Assembly (NCBI GenBank): GCA_022360715.1
Contig: JAKSCG010000158.1
Location: 1-41,508, forward strand
Origin: Halanaerobiales bacterium
GTDB lineage: Bacteria; Bacillota; Halanaerobiia; Halanaerobiales; DTU029
Direction: 5' to 3'
DNA length: 41,508 nt
Shown here: positions 1 through 6,230 of the stretch, one piece after another
How the letters are laid out: every line of letters begins with the position of its first letter
Position numbering within the stretch: the first letter of the stretch is position 1
The notes under the pieces: model-generated
What the model saw: the letters and a program-made list of their open reading frames with translations, nothing else
The model's database searches: none
Told to the model about the DNA's origin: nothing
Made by a program: the position numbers and the translations under genes

Positions 1-24
1 AGCCAGGATCAAACTCTCCATAAA
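1..24 (-). rRNA. rrs: 16S rRNA gene, first bases only
   Basis: The reverse complement of the left edge is the universal 16S 5' segment AGAGTTTGATCCTGGCT (E. coli positions 8-24). About seven further bases upstream bring the expected mature 5' end to about position 24. The rest of the gene runs off the left edge. It follows mnmA on the same strand and is preceded by two strong promoters, so an rRNA operon starts here. Nothing can be said about the rest of the operon. Confidence 0.95.
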
Positions 25-175
25 AAGATTGTTTGCTTTGCTCATTAACTCAAATTTAACTCAAATTTCTTTAATCCAGGTTGTCTTGCTTAGACCCCCT
101 GCACTAGCGTTTTGCCTGTTGTTCAATTTTCAAGGACCTCTTGTTTCTTACGCTCTTTCTTGCTTAAGAGCAGTT
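25..175 (-). other. pre-16S rRNA leader with antitermination-like signals
   Basis: This is the transcribed spacer between the rrn promoters and 16S. On the minus strand a boxA-like TGCTCTTAA lies at about 164-172. It sits inside a small hairpin (GCTCTT...AAGAGC). Further down, at about 121-138, is GGTCCTTGAAAATTGAAC, which resembles the conserved leader sequence of Firmicutes rrn operons. An 11-bp unit, aactcaaattt on the plus strand, is tandemly duplicated at about 47-68. The boxA call is by resemblance only. Confidence 0.5.
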
Positions 176-178
176 CCT

Positions 179-207
179 ATCTTATCATCTCGTTTTTCCT
201 TTGTCAA
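179..207 (-). promoter_or_regulatory. rrn promoter P2 (proximal)
   Basis: On the minus strand a perfect -35 TTGACA lies at about 202-207, followed by a 17-nt spacer and TAAGAT (about 179-184). It points into the 16S gene. Tandem promoters are the usual arrangement for Firmicutes rrn operons. The -10 is only a fair match. Confidence 0.6.
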
Positions 208-259
208 GGGCTTTTTTTCTCCTGCCCTTTGCTCCTCTTATCTAGAGGCGACATCGTTT

Positions 260-288
260 ATATTATCACCTTTCCTCTCCACTGTCAA
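260..288 (-). promoter_or_regulatory. rrn promoter P1 (distal)
   Basis: A perfect -35 TTGACA lies at about 283-288. The downstream segment GATAATATAAA offers TAATAT at 17-nt spacing, or GATAAT at 15. It starts about 35 bases after the mnmA stop, with no hairpin terminator between. The same GATAATATA string is seen in the 6S RNA promoter at 5.78 kb, suggesting a shared style of growth-related promoter. Confidence 0.65.
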
Positions 289-320
289 CCCTTTTTTAGA
301 AAAATTTCCTCAGTAATAAT

Positions 321-1361
321 TTATTCCCCTACTTGAGCAATTATACCCCCGCCCAGTACGGTATCCTCCTGGTAAAATACGACCGACTGTCCCGGTGTAA
401 TCGCCCGTTGTTTTTCCTTAAAGACAACCTTGATCCGCTCTCCATCGATCGGATAAATCGTTGCTGCCGTTTCAGCACTGTTATACCTAATCTTAGCTGC
501 TACCGTCATTGGTTTTTTTACTTCTTCCACTGCGATCCAATTTAAAGATGAGGCTAATAATGAAAGGTTAAAAACATCTTGATCGCGTCCCACAATAACC
601 GCATTGTTCTTTTTATCCAATCTTACGACATAGAGTGGATCGGGTGCAGCTATTCCCAGTCCCTTTCGCTGACCAATCGTATAGTAATGTAAACCTTTAT
701 GGATTCCTAATTGCTTTCCCTTTACATCTAAAATAGGACCGGTCTTTACTAATTCAGGACTTTGCTGTTTCAAAAAGGCCGCATAATTACCGTCGGGGAT
801 AAAACAAATATCCTGGCTTTCTGCTTTGTCATGAACAAATAAACCCAAATCTTTGGCTATTTCCCTGATTGTACTCTTGTGATATTGACCGAGGGGAAAT
901 AAAGTATGTTTTAACTGTTCTTGGGAAAGCCCGTACAACATATATGATTGTTCCTTTTCCCGATCAATGGCTTTTTTTAACAGCTGTCTTCCGGTTTGAT
1001 GGTGGATTACTGTGGCATAATGGCCGGTAGCCAGATAATCTAGCTTTAATTCCTTTGCTTTTGCCATCAGCAAACCAAATTTAATCTCCTGATTACAGAG
1101 TACACATGGATTTGGAGTAATCCCCCGGTTATATTCAGCAATAAAATTATTGATTATTTTCTGTTTAAATTCCTTTTTAAAATCAAAGACATAAAAAGGG
1201 ATATCTAACCGTTTGGCTATTTCCCGGGCATCACTAATACTTTTTTTTTCGAAGAAAGCATCAATGGTACCACCGCTGACTTGATAGCCTTTTTCAATCA
1301 AAAGAGCGGCCGCAACCGAACTATCAACCCCACCACTCATCGCCACCAGTACTTTTTTCAT
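321..1361 (-). CDS. mnmA: tRNA-specific 2-thiouridylase MnmA
   Basis: MnmA adenylates U34 of Lys, Glu and Gln tRNAs and inserts sulfur to give s2U, using sulfur relayed from a cysteine desulfurase. The 346-residue protein opens with the PP-loop SGGVDSS (about residues 9-15). It carries PNPCVLCN with Cys86 and Cys89, and SQDICFIPDG with Cys176. By alignment with E. coli from memory, Cys89 and Cys176 are the catalytic pair and Cys86 is extra, making a CxxC. The loop after strand 2 (GGTIDAFFEKKSISDA) is shorter than usual and lacks the cysteines common in clostridial relatives. A GGTGAG site precedes the ATG. It is the last gene of the iscR-iscS-iscU-mnmA run, 12 bases after iscU. Confidence 0.96.
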   Translation of the reverse strand: MKKVLVAMSGGVDSSVAAALLIEKGYQVSGGTIDAFFEKKSISDAREIAKRLDIPFYVFDFKKEFKQKIINNFIAEYNRGITPNPCVLCNQEIKFGLLMAKAKELKLDYLATGHYATVIHHQTGRQLLKKAIDREKEQSYMLYGLSQEQLKHTLFPLGQYHKSTIREIAKDLGLFVHDKAESQDICFIPDGNYAAFLKQQSPELVKTGPILDVKGKQLGIHKGLHYYTIGQRKGLGIAAPDPLYVVRLDKKNNAVIVGRDQDVFNLSLLASSLNWIAVEEVKKPMTVAAKIRYNSAETAATIYPIDGERIKVVFKEKQRAITPGQSVVFYQEDTVLGGGIIAQVGE

Positions 1362-1373
1362 AAACTACTCACC

Positions 1374-1820
1374 CTATTTACTTTCCTCCTCTAACTCAAT
1401 CTTTATTTCTTTATGACAGAAATTACTATGTTCACAATGGTGATCTATTTCAACAAACTCTTCATTCCGGTAGGTTTTTATAGCTTTATGAAGAGCATCA
1501 GCAGCCAAATTAGAACAATGCATTTTGGGTGCAGGTAAGCCATTAAGGGCTTCAGCGACTGTTTGATTACTGATTTTAAGAGCCTCATCCAATTTTTTGC
1601 CTTTGACCAATTCGGTGACCATACTGCTGGTTGCAATGGCAGCACCACAGCCAAAGGTTTTAAATTTAATATCTTCAATTTGCTCATCTTTAATCTTTAA
1701 ATACAGTTTAATAATATCTCCGCAGACCGGATTACCGACTTCCCCGATTGCATCAGCATCCTCTATTTTCCCCACATTTCTAGGATTATTAAAGTGATCC
1801 ATTACTTCTTCCGAATACAT
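1374..1820 (-). CDS. iscU: Fe-S cluster scaffold IscU/NifU-like
   Basis: This is the scaffold on which [2Fe-2S] clusters are built from IscS sulfur before transfer to apo-proteins. All three ligand cysteines are visible: NPVCGD (Cys33), FGCGAAIATSS (Cys58) and MHCSNLAADAL (Cys102). The aspartate after Cys33 is the residue known to favour cluster release. The 148-residue protein is slightly longer than plain IscU. Its C-terminal tail carries HHCEHSNFCH (Cys129, Cys135 and several His), which could bind a metal. It lies directly downstream of iscS, as expected for a desulfurase-scaffold pair. Confidence 0.94.
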   Translation of the reverse strand: MYSEEVMDHFNNPRNVGKIEDADAIGEVGNPVCGDIIKLYLKIKDEQIEDIKFKTFGCGAAIATSSMVTELVKGKKLDEALKISNQTVAEALNGLPAPKMHCSNLAADALHKAIKTYRNEEFVEIDHHCEHSNFCHKEIKIELEEESK

Positions 1821-1876
1821 AACTTAACCCCTTTCTGGCAAAATCTCACTAGTTATAAGGCTTCAGCCATAACTAA

Positions 1877-3046
1877 TCAACCGTCATATAGCGGTGACAT
1901 CTCTCTAATCTTACCAATAATACCCGGCAAGACCTGGATAACCTGTTCAATATCCTCTTCACTATTATTAAGGCCCAAAGTCAGTCTGAGGGAACCGTGG
2001 GCAATCTCATGGGGATGACCAATTGCTAATAAAACATGTGAAGGATCGAGTGAACCCGAAGTACAGGCCGAGCCACTGGAGGCAGCAATCCCTAACATAT
2101 CCAAATTTAAGAGGATAGATTCCCCTTCGATATAGCGGAAACAGAAGTGGACATTATTCGGTAATCTCCTGTCATCACGCGGTCCATTAAGAATTACCCG
2201 GTCGATCTTTGTTTCAATCCCTCTAATCAGCTTATCCCTCAATCGCCTGGTCTGCTCCATTTTTTTACTAAGGTTAAGACCAGCCAGTTGGGCGGCCTTA
2301 CCCAGTCCGACTATTCCGGGAATATTCTCGGTCCCGGCCCGCTGCCGCCGTTCCTGAGCACCTCCGGACATTTGCGGTACAATTCTGGTCCCCCGTCGGA
2401 GATAGAGGGCACCAATACCCTTAGGGCCATTAAATTTATGGGCAGATAAAGACAATAAGTCTACCCCTAAATCATTCACATCCACCGGTATTTGGCCGAT
2501 AGCCTGGACAGCATCAGTATGGAAACATATATTTTTATTCCTGGTTATTTTCCCGAGCTCTTTAATCGGTTCAATTGTTCCGATTTCATTATTGGCCAGC
2601 ATAATTGTCACCAGGATCGTATCGGCTCTAATCGCTTTTTCCAGTTCAGCCGGGTTGACTAAGCCCTTTTGGTCAACATCTAAGTAGGTTACCTCAAAAC
2701 CAAAGTACTTCTCCAGATCTTGACAGCTATGAAGAACCGCGTGGTGTTCAATTGCTGAGGTAATAATATGTTTTCCCTGATTAGCCCGGGCCATTGCTAC
2801 CCCTTTGATCGCCAGATTATCGGCTTCAGTCCCGCCACTGGTAAAGATTATTTCTTGGGGTTGAGCAGCCCCGATTAATCTGGCCACGCTCTCTCTGGCT
2901 TCCGCGACTGCTGCTGCTGCTTTTTGAGCTGCTGAATAGACACTGGAAGGATTCCCGTAAAAATCAGTATAATAAGGGAGCATGGCCTGGATTACTTCAG
3001 GATGAACCGGTGTGGTCGCTGCATGATCTAAATAAATTTTATTCAA
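1877..3046 (-). CDS. iscS: cysteine desulfurase IscS/NifS
   Basis: This PLP enzyme removes sulfur from cysteine as a persulfide for Fe-S clusters and tRNA thiolation. Visible signs are the N-terminal YLDHAATTPVHPEV, the PLP lysine in LSAHKFNGPKG, and the catalytic cysteine in SSGSACTSGSLDPSHVL. That loop is of the longer, IscS-like kind. I place the start at TTG 3046, giving 389 residues (PLP Lys204, catalytic Cys328). An ATG at 3061 is in frame, but it is itself part of the GGAGGTG ribosome binding site, which sits about seven bases before the TTG. It follows iscR by about 27 bases. Confidence 0.95.
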   Translation of the reverse strand: MNKIYLDHAATTPVHPEVIQAMLPYYTDFYGNPSSVYSAAQKAAAAVAEARESVARLIGAAQPQEIIFTSGGTEADNLAIKGVAMARANQGKHIITSAIEHHAVLHSCQDLEKYFGFEVTYLDVDQKGLVNPAELEKAIRADTILVTIMLANNEIGTIEPIKELGKITRNKNICFHTDAVQAIGQIPVDVNDLGVDLLSLSAHKFNGPKGIGALYLRRGTRIVPQMSGGAQERRQRAGTENIPGIVGLGKAAQLAGLNLSKKMEQTRRLRDKLIRGIETKIDRVILNGPRDDRRLPNNVHFCFRYIEGESILLNLDMLGIAASSGSACTSGSLDPSHVLLAIGHPHEIAHGSLRLTLGLNNSEEDIEQVIQVLPGIIGKIREMSPLYDG

Positions 3047-3073
3047 AAGAAACACCTCCATTACTATTATGTC

Positions 3074-3493
3074 TTAATTTGAAAGGTTATGATAACGTTC
3101 GATCAAATCAGCAATACTGACCGAATTGAGGTAATTATCGATTTTCTCCTTAACATCTACCCATAGATTATGAGTAACACAGTCACTATTTGTATCACAA
3201 CAAACTCTGTTCAGAACACAATCAGACGGTGCCAGCGGACCTTCCAGTGCTTCGATTACATCCTTTACCGCAATATCTTCCGGGGGATTGTTTAGTAGAT
3301 AACCCCCGTGGGCTCCACGAACACTTTTAACTATCTTTGATTTACGGAGATTTGTAAAAAGCTGTTCCAGATATTGTTCCGAGATCTTCGTTCTTTCGGA
3401 AACCACTCTTAATGGCGTTGGCCCTGAGTCTTGATTAATTGCTAAATCTACAATTGCTCTTAATCCATATCTACCCCGGGTAGAAACCCTCAT
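3074..3493 (-). CDS. iscR: Rrf2-family regulator, IscR-like
   Basis: A 139-residue winged-helix regulator with the Rrf2 N-terminus (MRVSTRGRYGLRAIVDLA) and the recognition region SEQYLEQLFTNLRKSKIVKSVRG. The sensing loop carries Cys92, Cys98, Cys99, Cys105 and His108. This is nearly the spacing of the E. coli IscR [2Fe-2S] ligands (Cys92, Cys98, Cys104, His107). That favours an Fe-S-sensing IscR role over a CymR-like cysteine-metabolism role, although CymR occupies this locus in Bacillus. As first gene of the iscS-iscU-mnmA run, it probably represses its own operon when clusters are plentiful. That regulation is inferred. Confidence 0.9.
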   Translation of the reverse strand: MRVSTRGRYGLRAIVDLAINQDSGPTPLRVVSERTKISEQYLEQLFTNLRKSKIVKSVRGAHGGYLLNNPPEDIAVKDVIEALEGPLAPSDCVLNRVCCDTNSDCVTHNLWVDVKEKIDNYLNSVSIADLIERYHNLSN

Positions 3494-3542
3494 CTCCTCA
3501 CCTCATTTAAATCTGAGTATTTTAATCAGTTTTATATTATAA

Positions 3543-3571
3543 ATTGTAACATAGTGACCGCAGACTGTCAA
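3543..3571 (-). promoter_or_regulatory. promoter of the iscR-iscS-iscU-mnmA operon
   Basis: TTGACA (3566-3571), a 17-nt spacer and TACAAT (3543-3548) on the minus strand, about 50 bases before iscR. The strength suggests high output unless repressed. I could not find a convincing Rrf2 palindrome overlapping it. Confidence 0.7.
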
Positions 3572-3580
3572 TATCCCTTT

Positions 3581-4207
3581 TCATCGATATATATCTTCCC
3601 TGTTTTCGATCCTCACCTGGTTAGCGGTTTTCTCGATTAAACGTTCCTGTAAGGGAGAATAAAGCTCCGGTTTAATTAATACAGTAATAATTCCTCCGGA
3701 ATTAGTATACTCGGTTGATAAAATTTCAGCGTGATGGGCGCCGAGCTGACCTAAAATATTACCGAGCTGATTATAAGCACCAACGATCGTTAGCTGATAA
3801 TATAGCTGAAGTTTTTGGATAGCGGCTTGCTTAATCAACAACCGGGCTGTCTCCCCATATGCCCTAATTAATCCGCCAATTCCCAGCTTGGTGCCGCCAA
3901 AATACCTGGTAACAACAATAACTGTATTGGTTAAACCTGCTCCCTCGATTGCCTGTAATACCGGTCGGCCGGATGAACCGGCCGGTTCACCGTCATCATT
4001 AGCATTTTTGCTAAGCAGAACTCCGCTACCGAGCAGATAAGCAGAGACATGATGATTGGCATCATGATATTTGGCCTTGATTAAATTGATGAAATCCTTA
4101 ACCTGCTCTTCATGAACAGCCCGATTAATATCTCCATAAAATTTACTGTCTTTTACTCGATTAATGATCTGCCCGGGCTTAGCCGGTGTTAATAAAACCT
4201 TATCCAT
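3581..4207 (-). CDS. yigZ: YigZ/IMPACT family protein
   Basis: A 208-residue member of the UPF0029/IMPACT family. The N-terminal domain has the family signature DDGEPAGSSGRP (about residues 70-81) and RYFGGTKLGIGGLIRAYGE. The C-terminal part is the ferredoxin-like DUF1949 domain. The eukaryotic relative IMPACT touches translation control through Gcn2. The bacterial role is not settled, so no function is assigned. Its ATG overlaps the rarA stop by 8 bases (ATGGATAA), so it is translationally coupled to rarA. Confidence 0.9.
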   Translation of the reverse strand: MDKVLLTPAKPGQIINRVKDSKFYGDINRAVHEEQVKDFINLIKAKYHDANHHVSAYLLGSGVLLSKNANDDGEPAGSSGRPVLQAIEGAGLTNTVIVVTRYFGGTKLGIGGLIRAYGETARLLIKQAAIQKLQLYYQLTIVGAYNQLGNILGQLGAHHAEILSTEYTNSGGIITVLIKPELYSPLQERLIEKTANQVRIENREDIYR

Positions 4208-5528
4208 CCCCCCGCTCTCCCTTTAATCTGGATAAGTATGCTTTGATTTGTTCTTCCCTCCCGTTACAACCAGGTTGGTAAAAACTTACCTGACTAATCT
4301 CCTCGGGCCAATACCGCTGGTCAATATAATTATCGGGATAGTTATGGGGATATTTATAATCCACTCCGTGGCCAAACTCTTTGGCCCCTTGGTAATGAGC
4401 ATCCCGGAGATGCAGGGGAACAGAACCGGTCGGCTTATTCCGGACAAACTGCATTGCTTGATCGATACCGACCAGCACCGAATTGCTTTTCGGGGCGGTT
4501 GCTATATACAAGGCTGCCTGGGCCAGTGGAATCCTGGCTTCTGGCATCCCGACAAATTCTACGGCCTGAGCAGCAGCACTGGCGACCTGTAGGGCCAACG
4601 GATCAGCCAACCCTACATCCTCAGCCGCGTGGACAATGAGCCGCCTGGCAATAAATCTGGGATCTTCCCCCGCTTCGATCATTTTAGCCAACCAGAACAA
4701 TGTGGCATCAGGGTCTGAGCCCCGCATACTTTTGATAAAAGCAGAGATTGTATCATAGTGGTTATCCCCTTTACGATCATACTTCAACACCTTTTTTTGT
4801 AAAGATTGAGCAATTATCTCTTGATCGATCCGGCTCTGACCCTTTTCATCAGGTGGAGTTGTTAATACTGCTAATTCCAGGGCATTTAAGGCGATTCGGG
4901 CATCACCGCCGGATAGCTGGGCCAGATAGGCCAGGGTGTCTTCGCTTACCACCAGGTCATATTTCCCCAGACCCCGCTCTTGATCACTGAGCGCATTTGT
5001 CAGGATGGCAATTATATCTTGCTCGCTCAGTGGATTTAAACGAAAAATCCGGGACCGGGACAACAGGGGAGAATTTACTTCAAAATAAGGGTTTTCGGTG
5101 GTAGCACCGATCATGATGATCATGCCTTCTTCTACCGCCGGTAAAAGGGCGTCCTGTTGGGATTTATTAAAGCGGTGAATTTCATCAATAAATAAAATTG
5201 TTTTTTGATTATGTAAAGTCAGTGTACTTCTGGCCCTTTGGATGACCTCTCTTAACTCTTTCACTCCGGAAGTAACTGCATTGATCCGTATAAAGTCAGA
5301 ACTGGTATGATGGGCAATAACCTGGGCTAAACTGGTCTTACCCGTTCCCGGTGGCCCATAAAAGATCATCGACTGAATCCTGTCGGCTAAGATAGCCCGG
5401 TATAAAAGTTTCCCTTCGCCGATTAAATCCGCTTGACCATAAACCTCTTTCAAGGTCACCGGTCTCATTCGAAAGGCCAGGGGTTGAGCGGATAAATTCC
5501 CCTGCTGATTCAGTTCAAAAAGATTCAC
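4200..5528 (-). CDS. rarA: replication-associated recombination ATPase RarA/MgsA
   Basis: A clamp-loader-like AAA+ ATPase that acts at stalled replication forks and single-strand ends. Walker A GPPGTGKT is at about residues 58-65 and Walker B DEIH at 115-118. Sensor 1 is in IGATTENPYFEVN and the arginine finger is in SPLLSRSRIF. The C-terminal half contains the tetramerisation helices typical of the family (YKYPHNYPDNYIDQRYWPE). The start is GTG, with GGGGGTGAG just upstream. The 442-residue length is normal. The gene lies directly downstream of the 6S RNA terminator, the same order as in Bacillus, and overlaps yigZ. Confidence 0.96.
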   Translation of the reverse strand: MNLFELNQQGNLSAQPLAFRMRPVTLKEVYGQADLIGEGKLLYRAILADRIQSMIFYGPPGTGKTSLAQVIAHHTSSDFIRINAVTSGVKELREVIQRARSTLTLHNQKTILFIDEIHRFNKSQQDALLPAVEEGMIIMIGATTENPYFEVNSPLLSRSRIFRLNPLSEQDIIAILTNALSDQERGLGKYDLVVSEDTLAYLAQLSGGDARIALNALELAVLTTPPDEKGQSRIDQEIIAQSLQKKVLKYDRKGDNHYDTISAFIKSMRGSDPDATLFWLAKMIEAGEDPRFIARRLIVHAAEDVGLADPLALQVASAAAQAVEFVGMPEARIPLAQAALYIATAPKSNSVLVGIDQAMQFVRNKPTGSVPLHLRDAHYQGAKEFGHGVDYKYPHNYPDNYIDQRYWPEEISQVSFYQPGCNGREEQIKAYLSRLKGERGDG

Positions 5529-5546
5529 TCTCTCACCCCCAGGATT

Positions 5547-5572
5547 AAAAAAAGCTAACCTAGTAAGGTTAG
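5547..5572 (-). terminator. intrinsic terminator of the 6S RNA
   Basis: On the minus strand the 7-bp stem CTAACCT/AGGTTAG (5555-5572, 4-base loop) is followed by G and seven T (5547-5553). It ends the 6S RNA transcript about 20 bases before the rarA start. Expression of rarA would need read-through or its own promoter, which I do not see. Confidence 0.85.
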
Positions 5573-5769
5573 TTAATGTCTTGTTCCACCATGCCGTGTG
5601 ATTATTATTTTTGATCCCTGTCTTCCAGGTGGGTGCCTCCTATCTGCTTTGTATGTCCTCATTAACGAGGCATATACGCTACAAACAGAGTCCGGTTCCC
5701 TATGTGTTGGTGTTGGTCAAAACATAGTTAACCATCACGCACACGGTAGAACAAAACCGTTTCAAGTTC
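5573..5769 (-). ncRNA. ssrS: 6S RNA (SsrS/BsrA type)
   Basis: 6S RNA mimics an open promoter and binds the RpoD-containing polymerase, holding it back in slow growth. The segment is about 195 nt, the right length. It closes with complementary ends, CCGTGTG near the 5' side and CACACGG near the 3' side. Further inside there are self-complementary stretches (TTTGTA.. / ..TACAAA, CCTCGTTAATGAGG). It starts at a promoter near 5.78-5.80 kb and ends at a clear terminator. The position between rarA and the aspS region matches the Bacillus 6S-1 gene. The call rests on location and structure, since the primary sequence of 6S RNA varies widely. A T-box leader was considered and rejected. Confidence 0.75.
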
Positions 5770-5775
5770 AAATAT

Positions 5776-5804
5776 ATATTATCATAAAACTATAGATCTT
5801 GCAA
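5776..5804 (-). promoter_or_regulatory. 6S RNA promoter
   Basis: On the minus strand TTGCAA (5799-5804), a 17-nt spacer and TAATAT (5776-5781), inside GATAATATA as at rrn P1. It points into the 6S RNA, with initiation expected near 5769. The TTGCAA is its own reverse complement and also fits as the -35 of a plus-strand promoter. Confidence 0.55.
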
Positions 5805-5826
5805 CCCAGTCATCTCGTGGTAAAAT
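5799..5826 (+). promoter_or_regulatory. candidate promoter of the plus-strand membrane gene
   Basis: TTGCAA (5799-5804), 16 nt, then TAAAAT (5821-5826) on the plus strand, about 95 bases before the start at 5922. The -35 hexamer is the same six bases used on the other strand for the 6S RNA. Between promoter and start there is a small GGG..CCC hairpin and a purine-rich GGGAGTGGG ribosome binding site. Confidence 0.5.
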
Positions 5827-5921
5827 AAGCCATATTTTTACTTAGGGCATATCTGCTTCCCTGCAATCATAACTTTATAGTAGGGGTTATTCCCTCAATT
5901 TTACAGCGGGAGTGGGATGAT

Positions 5922-6227
5922 ATGTTAACCGAATCTCTTACCTCAATCATCTTAATGTCGGTTATTGTTGAGGTTGTCACCAATGCGATCAAAGGGCTGC
6001 TTCCCTTTATTAAGGGGGAAAAAGGAAATGGCAGCCGGATTACGGCTGCTATCGTCGGTATTACCATTTGTATTACCACTAAAATAGGTATTCTTGATAA
6101 TTTCGGCATCTATGTTGCTCATAATCTGATCGATTTTATCATAACCGGGATCATTATTTCCAGGGGTTCTAATGCCATTCATGACATTATCTCTATTTTT
6201 GACAAAACAAAAGCCAAGATCATCTAA
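5922..6227 (+). CDS. small holin-like membrane protein of unknown function
   Basis: I do not recognise this 101-residue protein firmly. It is hydrophobic, with probable membrane segments at about residues 5-27, 41-58 and 62-80, a charged loop (KGEKGNGS) between the first two, and a soluble tail. The motif ISRGSNAIHDIISIF resembles the C-terminus of small phage-holin-like proteins of Firmicutes. GGGAGTGGG about five bases before the ATG supports translation. It is the only plus-strand gene in the window, divergent from 6S RNA and convergent with aspS, whose stop lies 4 bases beyond its own. No lysin or other phage gene is nearby, so a role in lysis is not supported. Confidence 0.72.
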   Translation: MLTESLTSIILMSVIVEVVTNAIKGLLPFIKGEKGNGSRITAAIVGITICITTKIGILDNFGIYVAHNLIDFIITGIIISRGSNAIHDIISIFDKTKAKII

Positions 6228-6230
6228 CCA

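Noticed and set aside
3549..3572. IscR-type palindrome (ATAGTGAC...GTCAAT) over the iscR promoter
   Set aside because: The half-sites agree at only a few positions with each other and with the known type 1 motif, so it is not reported as an operator.
5560..5610. T-box riboswitch reading of GGTGGAACAAG followed by a terminator
   Set aside because: The core T-box element (AGGGTGGnACCGCG) is only partly matched, no specifier loop or antiterminator is seen, and the downstream gene is rarA rather than a synthetase or amino-acid gene. 6S RNA explains the closing stem and the location better.
5867..6182. Minus-strand frames opposite the small membrane gene
   Set aside because: They lack ribosome binding sites, are of low complexity or unlike any family, while the plus-strand frame has a good site and coherent membrane helices.
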